The translations under genes were made by a program, and so were the position numbers. A stretch of DNA of 46,905 nt. Source: SAR202 cluster bacterium bin87 (GTDB lineage Bacteria > Chloroflexota > Dehalococcoidia > Lucifugimonadales > UBA3495). The stretch's first letter is position 1, and each line of letters starts with the position of its first letter. Of the stretch, positions 23,551 to 32,600 are shown piece after piece. The stretch spans positions 1 to 46,905 of the forward strand of contig MPNC01000018.1 of NCBI GenBank assembly GCA_002238825.1, in the 5' to 3' direction. The notes under the pieces are model-generated. The model searched no databases, was not told the DNA's origin, and saw only the letters and a list, made by a program, of their open reading frames with translations.

Positions 23551-24420
23551 GTGACCGAGAATACAGAGACTGTGGTTTATCGTTCCCTCAGTTTGGGCGC
23601 AGGTGTACAGAGTTCGGTTTTGGCTCTGCTGTTGAGCAGGTCCGACCCGCAACTGCTCGAGTTGGGGTATCCCCAGCCGGATGTTGCTGTGTTTGCCGAC
23701 ACCGGATGGGAACCGCATTACGTTTACGCACACTTGGACTGGCTTGAGTCCCAACTGAACTACCCGCTGGTGAGGGTTTCCGCAGGTGATTTGCGCTCCA
23801 ATATTAAACTCGGGCGAACTGTTTCAGGGCATCAGTTCATTGATGTCCCGTTCTTCTTGGTAGACGAGAACGGCAAGAAAGGCATGCTGCGCCGCCAATG
23901 CACAAATCACTACAAGATCAAACCCATCTATCGGAGCATCAGGAAGTTGGCTGGAGGGCGTCCGGGCCGACCATTTCCTGCCGATACCCACGTCGAGATG
24001 TGGTTGGGAATCTCTCTCGATGAGGTTGGGCGGATGAAGCCCAGCAGGGAGACTTGGGTCGAACATCGCTGGCCCTTGGTTGACTTGGGCATGTCGCGCA
24101 GTGATTGCTTGGATTGGTTTTCGTCTGAGTACCCGGGTCGCTACCTGCCTCGCTCCGCCTGTGTGATATGTCCCTATCGTTCCGACGAACACTGGCTTGA
24201 GCTGAAGCATTCTGAACCTAGCAGTTTTGAAGAGGCGGTTAGATTCGACCGTTGGTTGCGGCATAATAAGTCCAACCCCGTTCGACAGATTCTGAACGGC
24301 CGTCCCTATCTTCATTCAGCGCGTCGGCCCCTTGCGAGTGTCATTGCAGCACGGGAATCTGAAGGGCTGGAAAACATCAACCATTTCAACGAAGAGTGCG
24401 AGGGCCTTTGTGGTATCTGA
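23551..24420 (+). CDS. PP-loop ATPase of the PAPS reductase-like family
   Basis: A 289-residue enzyme of the CysH/PAPS-reductase-like PP-loop superfamily, which adenylates a substrate before thiolation or amidation, or transfers sulfur. The PP-loop is SLGAGVQSS (residues 13-21), followed by VAVFADTGWEP. Other family signs are RRQCTNHYKIKP (~114-125), WLGISLDE (~151-158), RWPLVDLGMSRSDCLDW, the cysteine pair SACVICPYRS (C204, C207) and the C-terminus ECEGLCGI (C283, C287), which could ligate a metal or Fe-S cluster. It differs from true CysH and from DndC (~500 residues). The GTG start has AAGGTG 5 nt upstream. The stop overlaps the helicase start by 11 nt. Inferred role: nucleic-acid or nucleotide modification linked to the helicase-GHKL-nuclease genes that follow. 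Confidence 0.8.
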   Translation: MTENTETVVYRSLSLGAGVQSSVLALLLSRSDPQLLELGYPQPDVAVFADTGWEPHYVYAHLDWLESQLNYPLVRVSAGDLRSNIKLGRTVSGHQFIDVPFFLVDENGKKGMLRRQCTNHYKIKPIYRSIRKLAGGRPGRPFPADTHVEMWLGISLDEVGRMKPSRETWVEHRWPLVDLGMSRSDCLDWFSSEYPGRYLPRSACVICPYRSDEHWLELKHSEPSSFEEAVRFDRWLRHNKSNPVRQILNGRPYLHSARRPLASVIAARESEGLENINHFNEECEGLCGI

Positions 24421-25669
24421 GCAGAACCCGAGCGTAATCGTTCCTAGATTTGCTCTGCACGCCTATCAACGCCAGGTGCTCCGGGACATCCTTGGAACTT
24501 TGGCCTTGCCCGAGCGCCGCGTGGTCGCTCATTTGCCTACTGGGGCTGGGAAAACGCGTATAGCTGCCCATGCTGCGTGTCGGATTTTGAACGACAGCGA
24601 CACCGGTCGCTCTCTTGTCATCTGGCTGGCGTCAACCGAGGAATTGTGCGAGCAAGCTGCTGAGACGTTGGCTGCTGCTTGGGCAAGTCTTGGTCAAAGG
24701 GAGATTGCCGTACACAGGTGTTGGGGCGCGACTCGTTTGGATTCGGCCCGACTGGACGCTGGTTTCCTCATTACTGGGTTGGCCAAGTTGCGCTCCGTCG
24801 CGAGTCAAGACCTTACCCTCTTGCCTCAACTGGCTGGTCGCACCTCTGGCGTCATATTTGATGAGGCACACCAGGCGGTTGCGCCGACCTATTCATTTCT
24901 GATTGAACAACTGTGCAGCGTGAGGCCACCGCTGCTCGGTCTCACTGCTACGCCGGGTCGGACGGCGAATCTTTCCGGTGCTGATTATGATCTCGCTGAG
25001 ATGTTCAATCGCCATAAGGTTTCTATAGACGCCCAGGGCTATGACAGCCCCGTTACGTATTTGATCCAGAATAGGTACCTCGCCAATCCGCATTTCATAC
25101 CTGTAGCGTTTTCTTCGCAGATTCCTATTTCTGATCCGCCCTCCGGTGCAGACTATAGTCTCGGTGATTTGGATAGATTGGGTCGCGACCAGCAACGTAT
25201 TTCGACGATAATCGGCCTCGCCAAAGATGCCGTTCAACGACATCAAAGAACGATTGTGTTTTGTCCCTCCGTCGGCAACGCTGTGACCTGCCATAGTCAT
25301 TTGGTAGCGGATGGGATCAGATCTTACGTCGTTACCGGTGAGACGCCTGCTGATGACCGCAGAGTTGCGATTGAAGTTTTCAAAAGTGATGATGCCGAGC
25401 ACATGGTCATGCTCAACTTTGGCGTTCTCACTGCGGGTTTTGATGCTCCGCGGACCCGTTGCGTCATAATAGCCCGTCCTACGACCTCTCTAGTGCTTTA
25501 CTCTCAGATGGTAGGCAGGGCCTTGCGGGGGCCCCGAGCTGGCGGGAATGCAACTGCTGAGGTCTACACCGTGGCAGACACGAATTTGCCTGGTTTCGGC
25601 TCTGTAGCCGATGCCTTCACGAATTGGGAGGAATTATGGTCGGACATGCGGATGTCCTCGGCGACGTAG
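24410..25669 (+). CDS. Superfamily II DEAH-box helicase
   Basis: A 419-residue ATP-dependent nucleic-acid helicase or translocase. It has motif I HLPTGAGKT (residues 41-49), motif II DEAH (151-154), motif III TATPGR (179-184), a second RecA fold with IVFCPS and GFDAPRT, and motif VI QMVGRALRG (366-374). It is compact, with no extra nuclease or DUF1998 domain, and closest in style to the ComFA/RecG-like or type I/III restriction-associated helicases. The start is a GTG at 24410 with GAGGG 5 nt upstream, overlapping the PP-loop gene by 11 nt. Its end overlaps the GHKL gene by 34 nt. Probably unwinds or moves along DNA for the effector nuclease. Confidence 0.85.
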   Translation: MVSEQNPSVIVPRFALHAYQRQVLRDILGTLALPERRVVAHLPTGAGKTRIAAHAACRILNDSDTGRSLVIWLASTEELCEQAAETLAAAWASLGQREIAVHRCWGATRLDSARLDAGFLITGLAKLRSVASQDLTLLPQLAGRTSGVIFDEAHQAVAPTYSFLIEQLCSVRPPLLGLTATPGRTANLSGADYDLAEMFNRHKVSIDAQGYDSPVTYLIQNRYLANPHFIPVAFSSQIPISDPPSGADYSLGDLDRLGRDQQRISTIIGLAKDAVQRHQRTIVFCPSVGNAVTCHSHLVADGIRSYVVTGETPADDRRVAIEVFKSDDAEHMVMLNFGVLTAGFDAPRTRCVIIARPTTSLVLYSQMVGRALRGPRAGGNATAEVYTVADTNLPGFGSVADAFTNWEELWSDMRMSSAT

Positions 25670-27504
25670 ATCGCAGTCTGTTCCCGAGCAGCTTCACAAT
25701 CCGCGCTTTGAGGGATAGTCGCTATCACAATTCGGCGTATGCAATAGCCGAATTGATCGACAATGCCGTTGAGGCTGGTGCTCCCCACATTGAGCTGCTC
25801 TGCATGGAAGAGCCAACTCCCGGGCAAGCGCGGACACGGCGCCGTGTCTCGGAGATTGCTGTCCTTGACAACGGCCCGGGGATGGACGTGAAGACTCTAT
25901 TGGAAGCTCTCAAGTTTGGGGGAGGAACTCGCCACGATTCTGTCAGGGGGATTGGGAAATACGGTATGGGGCTACCCACTTCGTCCATGTCCCAGTGCAA
26001 GAAGGTCGATGTTTGGACTTGGCAGGACGGGCCAAATTCGGTCTGGCACTCCAGTATTGACGCTGATGCCATTGAGCGAGGCGATCATCTTGTCCCTCTT
26101 CCTGACCAAGAGACTCCCCTCCCTGACGTTTGGCGGCGCGCCGGTAGCGACACGATAATCCAGGGGCGCTCCGGGACTCTCGTTAGATGGAGCAAATTGG
26201 ACAAAATCCAATGGAAAACCAGTCGCGGAATAATTGACAACACATCCCGTGAAGTTGGGCGGATCCACCGCCACTACATTGATGCCGGCATACACGAGAT
26301 AAAGGCCGCCGCCTTTCTCAAAATCTCACCTGACGCTCTTGAGCAGGTAACGACCTTTGTTGCCAACGACCCACTGTACTTGATGGCTCGTACATCCGTC
26401 CCGGAGCCCCCATGGGATGAACAACCGATGTTCCAACCATGGGGCGAGCCGCGGTACTACACCTCGACTGGTGAGGGTGGCAAGGAGGTTACGATTGAGG
26501 TCAAGTATTCCATCGTGAGGCCGGAGGCTCTGCGAACAGATGGCCTCTCGCAAAATCCCGGTAACACCGAACGCGGTAGGCATGCGCGTCACAACATTGG
26601 CGTCTCGGTCGTGCGCGAGGACAGGGAGATAGTTCTCGAAGATGCCTTCCTTAGGGAAGGTGGTAGCGCTGAAAACCCCCAAAACCGATGGTGGGGCTGT
26701 GAGGTTCTCTTTTGGCGTGATTCTGATGAGCTTTTTGGGGTCGACCACAACAAACAGATGGCAGCGAATTTCACCCAGGCTGCCAAAACTTTGGCTCGTG
26801 ATGACCGTCCGAATCAGGTCGTGTTGGACGAGCTCGGAATAGATGACGATCTCATTTACCAGATCGTGGGGGACATCCGCGACCAGACTCGTGCGATGAT
26901 GGGCCAGATTCGCCAGATGTTTGCGCAGAAGCGGACCCCGCCTCCCAGACCTGGTCCCGGTCCCAGCACTCCGGAGCATACCGCTGTGAAAACGGCAACT
27001 GAAGCAGACCGTGAGGCCGTGTCATCTGGGGTAGAACCCCCTACCAAGACCGACATTGATCGGGATCAAATCCCTCCTGAGCAAAGGGAGGAGGGTTTGA
27101 CCGAGCAATTTGTTGAGCTAGGCCAGGCACGCGAGGATGCTCAGAAGTTGGCTAGGCATCTGGTTGAGGAAGACCTTTCATATCAGTTCAATTCTTCCCA
27201 GCTCGATGGGTCGCTCATGTTCAATGTGCGCTCTAACCAGGCGGTCCTGCATATCAATCTCAACACTGACCATCCGATCTATGACCTTCTCAGCCACATC
27301 GAAGGAGACTTGGATTCCAGTTTGGATCCAGACGACCCCGCTTTCCAGGCCAGCGTCGCGATTCGTCTTTTGCTTTCCTCTTGGGCCCGCATGGAAGACC
27401 AAACCGAAATTCGGGAAGATCGGATCCGCATTCAGAACATCGCCATCAATTGGGGGCGCCACGTTGAAAAGGTGATCACTCACCTTAGGGAGCGCAGCGA
27501 GTGA
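25636..27504 (+). CDS. GHKL (MORC/HSP90/MutL-type) ATPase
   Basis: A 622-residue protein with an N-terminal GHKL ATP-binding fold: N-box AIAELIDNAVEAGA (E39, N43), VLDNGPGM (D78, G80, G82), the ATP lid GIGKYGMGL (~105-113) and GTLVRW (G180-T181). After this comes a transducer-like region (~200-410), a Pro-rich linker (RTPPPRPGPGPSTPEH, ~430) and an acidic/helical C-terminal domain (~480-620). Such proteins close like a clamp on ATP. MORC- and MutL-like versions have been described in restriction and anti-phage operons. The ATG follows GGGAGG by 4 nt and lies inside the helicase 3' end. The stop overlaps the next GTG as GTGA. It is likely the ATP-gated clamp of a multi-protein DNA-targeting complex. 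Confidence 0.85.
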   Translation: MVGHADVLGDVDRSLFPSSFTIRALRDSRYHNSAYAIAELIDNAVEAGAPHIELLCMEEPTPGQARTRRRVSEIAVLDNGPGMDVKTLLEALKFGGGTRHDSVRGIGKYGMGLPTSSMSQCKKVDVWTWQDGPNSVWHSSIDADAIERGDHLVPLPDQETPLPDVWRRAGSDTIIQGRSGTLVRWSKLDKIQWKTSRGIIDNTSREVGRIHRHYIDAGIHEIKAAAFLKISPDALEQVTTFVANDPLYLMARTSVPEPPWDEQPMFQPWGEPRYYTSTGEGGKEVTIEVKYSIVRPEALRTDGLSQNPGNTERGRHARHNIGVSVVREDREIVLEDAFLREGGSAENPQNRWWGCEVLFWRDSDELFGVDHNKQMAANFTQAAKTLARDDRPNQVVLDELGIDDDLIYQIVGDIRDQTRAMMGQIRQMFAQKRTPPPRPGPGPSTPEHTAVKTATEADREAVSSGVEPPTKTDIDRDQIPPEQREEGLTEQFVELGQAREDAQKLARHLVEEDLSYQFNSSQLDGSLMFNVRSNQAVLHINLNTDHPIYDLLSHIEGDLDSSLDPDDPAFQASVAIRLLLSSWARMEDQTEIREDRIRIQNIAINWGRHVEKVITHLRERSE

Positions 27505-28352
27505 ATCCGTGCGAATCACATGGGGATGTTTTGCTGAAGTCGGCCGCTGGCGCTGGTCGTGTGTTGATCGTGGCTCCCTACATCAAGGTCGATGTGCTCA
27601 AAAGAGTATTGGGCGTCGTCAGCCCCGATGCGTCGATCACTTGTGTGACCAAATGGACCCCCCACGATCTCGCATCAGGCGTATCAGACATCCAATGTCG
27701 TGATGCTGTGATAAGCCATGGTGGTTCGTTCAAGCTCCATTCGTCGCTCCATGCCAAGTACTACCGCTTCGATGACATCGTCCTCGTTGGCTCCGCCAAC
27801 TTGTCATCCGCCGCGATGGGCTGGGCCCGATTCTCGAATGTGGAGATCTTGTGTACTCCGGCGGTTGATTTTGGTGCCTCTTCCTTTGAACGATGGGTGC
27901 TCCAGAATGCGCGGGAAATAAGCGACCACGAGTTTCTCCTCTGGGAATCGATCCTGAAGACTGCGGTAAGTGGCTTCGAACACGTAATTGCTCAGCCATT
28001 TTTCATTGACGACTGGAGGCCGGCTACGAGGGATCCTCGCCATCTAGAGGTTGCTTACTGCGGCAGTGCCGACCAGATTGCATCATTCGATGAGCAGAGC
28101 GCAGTGATTCGAGATTTACAGGCCATGCGAATCCCGGAAAGCATGACTATCGAAGAGCTTCGAGTATGGGCCTCCGCGTGTCTTCTCTCCTCGCCGTTTG
28201 TGACGGATGTGATTACTTTGGGTGGTGACCATGAGGACGAAGCTTCCGCCGTATTGGCCGAGAGATACGGGCTCTCGATGGCTGAAGCCCGGCGGAGTAG
28301 ACAGACGGCGGTGAACTGGCTGATATATCTAGGATTATCGGGTTCTGATTAG
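27501..28352 (+). CDS. Phospholipase D-like (HKD) nuclease
   Basis: A 283-residue protein with one HKD motif, HAKYYRFDD (H84, K86, D91), followed by VGSANLSSAAMGWARFSN, the GSxN part of the active site. A single motif implies a homodimer, as in bacterial Nuc-type nucleases. The N-terminal part (VLIVAPYIKVDVLKRVL) is the usual first strand-helix of the fold. The C-terminal ~110 residues (IEELRVWASACLLSSP, EARRSRQTAVNWLIYLGL) form a helical domain that may bind the partners. Translation is coupled to the GHKL gene by a GTGA overlap. It is the last gene of the operon and the best candidate for its effector. Confidence 0.85.
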   Translation: MNPCESHGDVLLKSAAGAGRVLIVAPYIKVDVLKRVLGVVSPDASITCVTKWTPHDLASGVSDIQCRDAVISHGGSFKLHSSLHAKYYRFDDIVLVGSANLSSAAMGWARFSNVEILCTPAVDFGASSFERWVLQNAREISDHEFLLWESILKTAVSGFEHVIAQPFFIDDWRPATRDPRHLEVAYCGSADQIASFDEQSAVIRDLQAMRIPESMTIEELRVWASACLLSSPFVTDVITLGGDHEDEASAVLAERYGLSMAEARRSRQTAVNWLIYLGLSGSD

Positions 28353-28671
28353 ACATACGAGGGGGTAAATCCTGTCCTGCATGAGTTCTTGGCGATTGCG
28401 GTTTAACCCGAATCCACCGAAGGGATGCGGCGGCGGCGGTCAGACGAGGGATGAAGGGTCAGGGAATGTGCTGGCGAGGACCTGATGCCGATGAAATGGA
28501 CGATGCGGGGGGTGTGCCCCACGCCAGGGGGATGTTGACGGCCGTTGGTAGAGGCGTTGGGAGCGATTTTCAGCGCAGGTCGCAGGCGGAGACCCTCAGG
28601 GGCGCAGCCTAGGGCGCTGATGGTCCAGGCGTAGGGTGTCATCGTGGACAAGTCAAAGGCCAAGGGCGGCG

Positions 28672-28992
28672 TCAGGAGGGGAGCGGTACAGCGCGCAGCT
28701 TCGCCAAGGCGGAGCAGAACTGATTTTGCCAGGGCCAGCCCTGGGGCAGATGAAGGGTGAGGCGGCGTGCCTTGCGGGTGAGCCGTCCGGCCAGGGAGAA
28801 GAAACTTCTCCTGAGGGTCTTGGTGGTGATCATCTGCTCGCCCAGACCGATGCGCGTTGTCCAGTGAGCCAGGTTATGGGCCATGACCTGTACAGCCCGG
28901 CGGCGTTGGCGGGGAAGTGTCCCGAAGGTAGATGGTTGAGCCCTACGCCGTACTTGAGACCGCGGATGGCGTTCTCGATCTCGGTGTGGTAT
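28672..28992 (-). mobile_element. IS1380-family transposase fragment, frameshifted
   Basis: One frame gives HTEIENAIRGLKYGVGLNHL then PSGHFPANAAGL; after a frameshift near 28893-28905 another gives VQVMAHNLAHWTTRIGLGEQ, TTKTLRRSFFSLAGRLTRKA, RRLTLHLPQGWPW and ends ALAKLRAVPLPS. This is the conserved C-terminal third of IS1380-type (DDE_Tnp_1) transposases. The N-terminal two-thirds are absent. The ~320 bp on its 3' side (28353-28671) hold no gene and may be IS flank. Confidence 0.75.
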
Positions 28993-29055
28993 CGGGGTCT
29001 GCTTCGCCGTAATGTACGCCATTACTCGCTGGAGGGGTTCTGGTTGTGACCGTGG

Positions 29056-29286
29056 TCACGCGGGTGATGGTTGCCAGCATTGCCGGGGACCTGCCGGGAT
29101 TCCAATCGGGACGAAACGGTGGTCGTTTGCGACCCCCTCGCGCTGTTGTGGAGAAGTTCGACACTTGCCGGAGCGACACGCCACCGTGGTTGGAAAGTTT
29201 CTCGCCGCGTCCACGTGTGTGGTCTCGCCGCAGTCGTTGCATTGGAAGTCCAGGTAGTGGCTCCAACTGCTAACCAGTTTCATCAT
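29056..29286 (-). CDS. Small zinc-ribbon-like ORF, possibly truncated
   Basis: Reads MMKLVSSWSHYLDFQCNDCG, then ETTHVDAARNFPTTVACRSGKC and an unstructured tail. CxxC ... CxxxxC spaced by ~20 residues is a plausible zinc ribbon. AGAGG lies 9 nt before the ATG. The C-terminal ~35 residues look foreign, and the IS1380 fragment is adjacent, so the 3' end may have been replaced. Confidence 0.35.
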   Translation of the reverse strand: MMKLVSSWSHYLDFQCNDCGETTHVDAARNFPTTVACRSGKCRTSPQQREGVANDHRFVPIGIPAGPRQCWQPSPA

Positions 29287-29621
29287 CTGCTGCTACCTCT
29301 GCGTCATAGGCCGTATCTGTCGCGGTGTGCGACGTCGTGGTGGCAATCGCGCCCATCACAGAAGGGAGACGCTCTCAGCCCGTCCACAATCGGGCGTGCG
29401 AGTTTTTGGCGAGTTTCGCTGAACGGGATATGGTCCATGTGTGGACGATTTCGACGCTGTCCGGCTGTGGGGTCCGCTTGGGCCGGCATTACGAAGCGGG
29501 GTCTCGGCGCCGGGCTCCCGGGCAGTCGGGCGATTGGATGGATCCCCCGTCGTTATGATTTCGACAATCAACGGCGTGGTCTGGGCGGCGTGCCGCTTCG
29601 GACAGCACGGGAGCGATTGGT
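29287..29621. other. Upstream region of the giant surface-protein gene
   Basis: No supportable gene; frames on both strands are Arg/Pro/Ser-rich. It must contain the promoter of the giant gene, but I find no clear sigma70 pair. Confidence 0.4.
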
Positions 29622-32600
29622 ATGTCGAGCAAGGTTTTCAGGATGTGGCCGACGTTGGCGCTGGCGTTGTTGGTGGCGGCGGTCTGGCATTGGGGCGTTC
29701 CGGCGGAACCGGCTGCGGCGCAGACTGTGCCCGCATCGACACCAGCGAGTCGGCTCTCCGTCAATTGGCAGTGGACTGGAGGTACAGTCAGACTGTCGGC
29801 GAGCGGTCTTACGCCGGACACCAGAGCGTTTGCCTATGTTCTATGGTCGGCCGATTCGGCTCCTTCTTGCCGCGACATGTCGGTCGTTGCCAATCAGGTT
29901 GGCGACGACCTGGTGGATAGTGACGGCGACGTGGCCTTCACGTTGATGGTGGAGCCGCCTCGTTTCCAAGCTGGCGACCACAATTATCTCTGCGTCATTG
30001 ACGGGTTGCAGCGTGGCATTGACCTGGCTCCTCTCCGGCTGCGGGTAGTGGAGCGGCCGCCTTATTACCGCATGCGTCTTGACGTGACGAGCATAGTGCA
30101 GGCGCCTGACGACGACTACGTAGGGGGCGCCATGCCTCGGCATTTCGCCGTCGTTGACGGCCGTCATTGGGACAACTGGAGGTTGCCGCAGCGTCGTACC
30201 TTCGGGATTGCGGGGAGGCTGGGGCACATGTCGAACTTGGGGCAGACTGCCACCGCCGATCCAGTGCTGTTTCCCGGCGTCGGCGGTGGAGTGGAAGTGG
30301 CCAACTCGTTCACCACCGGCGGAGTGGCTTCCGACCGTTTCGTGATCAGCAGCGTCGTTGTCGACTTCGGCGCCAACGCGCACAACGCCAGAGTCGGCAT
30401 CTACTCTAATGACGTGGCTGCGGGTGGACAGCCGGGTGTTCGGATTGGCAGCGACCTGCATTGGTCCGGCGTCAGCAAGAGCGGGGAGGTCACCTTTGCC
30501 CGTGGCGACCTTTTCTTGGCCGGTGACACTACGTATTGGCTGGTTTTCAAGTCGAACGTCGCGCAAGGCTCCGAGGAGCCCATAGTGAGGACGGTCGACA
30601 ACGGCAGTGAGGATGACGGCGGGCTTGCGAGTTGGTCCATTGGGGACTCCTACAAGTATCGCAACGGGAGTACGGGCGATTGGAGTACGTTTGATGGCAG
30701 CAGTCGCGTTCTGCGGTTTCGCGTCAACGTTGCCGAGGCTACTCCCAAGGGTGTCGACGTGATGCCGACCGCGTTGTCGGTGTCCGAGGGTTCCTCGAGC
30801 ACCTACAGGGTGAGGCTGAATGCACCCCCGGCCAGTGCGGTTACGGTCACGGTGAGCAAGGGGGGCGGCGGGGACACGGACCTGACCGTGGACACAGACC
30901 CAAACACCGCGGACGACCAGAACACGCTGACCTTCACCACGGACAACTGGGAGACGTGGCAGAACGTGAGGGTGAAGGCCGCGCAGGACGACACGGACAG
31001 TTCGCACGGTGAAGCGACCTTCACCCACCGGGCAACGAGCTCGGACCCCGGTTACAACATCACTGATATTGCCAGCGTCACAGCCACCGAGGCCGATGAC
31101 GACGACGGTGCCGCGCCCACGTGCGCCTCGGCGACGGTGGTCGGCGATGAGCTGACGATAACGTGCGACGAGGCCATGAAGATCAATTCCAGGCCTGCCG
31201 AGAGTGCTTTTGCAGTGACTGTTGATGGTGTGAAGCGTGATGTGAGCGGTTATACCATTTCGGGCTCTGTTGTGATTCTGGATCTGGTCCGCCCTGTTGC
31301 GCCAGCCCAAACTGTGATGGTGGCTTACATCAAACCTGATGTGGGCGATGTTCTTGAGGACTGGGCGGGCCACGCCCTTCCGTCGTTTACGGAACCCATT
31401 GAGGCGACAAATGACTCGGATTATACGCCGCCGACCGTGAGCTCGGCGACGGTGAATGAAAATACGCTTGTCGTCGCCTTCAACGAAGAGTTGGCGGCGG
31501 CGGGCGGTTTGGACAACGGCGCCTTCGTGGTGAAGAAGACGACCGAGACCGGGGAGATTACCGTCGGCCTGAGCGGGTCGCCGGTCATCAACGGCAGGAC
31601 GGTGACTCTGACCCTGGCCAGCCCGGTGGTCTCAACCGATACCGATGTGGAGGTGAGCTACACCAAGCCGGACACTGGTTCCAACAACAAGCTGAAAGAC
31701 GTCGCCAACAATGAGGTGGGCAACTTCTCGCAAGCGGTGAAGATTGGTCGGTTGCATGACGGTCCTTTGGTGTCCACCTACGGCCAGTGGCATCGCTGCC
31801 AGGATCGCTTGGTGGGCGGTTCCGGGATCCGGTTGGGATGCAGTTGGGAGGAGCCCCCCGCTGGTGGTGGCAGCCAGGATGAGGTTTATCTGGAACCCGT
31901 GGAGCGCACTGCTGCGCCGGTGCAGGTGCCTGGCGACACGATGCAGCTGCGCATATTTCTGAATGACGCTGACCTGGGCGTTCGCAAGGCTGCGGAGCGT
32001 TACGTGGTCTTCTGGGGACCGGTGGACCTTTGGCTGCTGGGAGCAGGCAGCGGTATTGAACCCCAGGATTTCGTGATACAGGGAGAGCATCTGGCTGGAA
32101 TTCGCAGCCGCACGGTGGTCCAGGACGATCTGGTGAACGGGGCGTTCACCTTGGATCTGGAGCGCAGCTCCGCCAACTACCGGGGCGACACCTTTGTGGC
32201 TTTGGTTCCGTGCAACGACGACTACTTGGAGGGAAAGTTCGGCGGTGATGAATTCAACCGCGCTCAGCGAGCGTTTGGGGACTGTACTGAGCGTTCGGCT
32301 GCTGGCCTGCCTCCCCTGAATGAAGGTGATTCCGATTCGACTCCGAAGGGCGTTCAGGAGGCTTGGTCGCAGCACGACCCGCTCAGCGGCTTGGGGCTTT
32401 CCTGTAGCGTGACGCTCAGTGGTGAAGGGAGCCGCACCATTCGTTGCAGGAACGATCTGGTTAAGTCCGTGACCTGGGATGAGTACAAACACTGCATGGA
32501 CTTGCTTAGTTCGATTACCGAGGGCGGTTCCATCAAGTGCGGGATGGGACACCAGAGAAAGCCGTACGGTGCCTCTGCAACTACCAATTGGGGTTCTACG

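Noticed and set aside
23551-28352. Operon as DISARM, Dnd, Dpd or Mza
   Set aside because: No DUF1998, methyltransferase, TGT-like, Z1 or AIPR domains; the PP-loop protein is much shorter than DndC.
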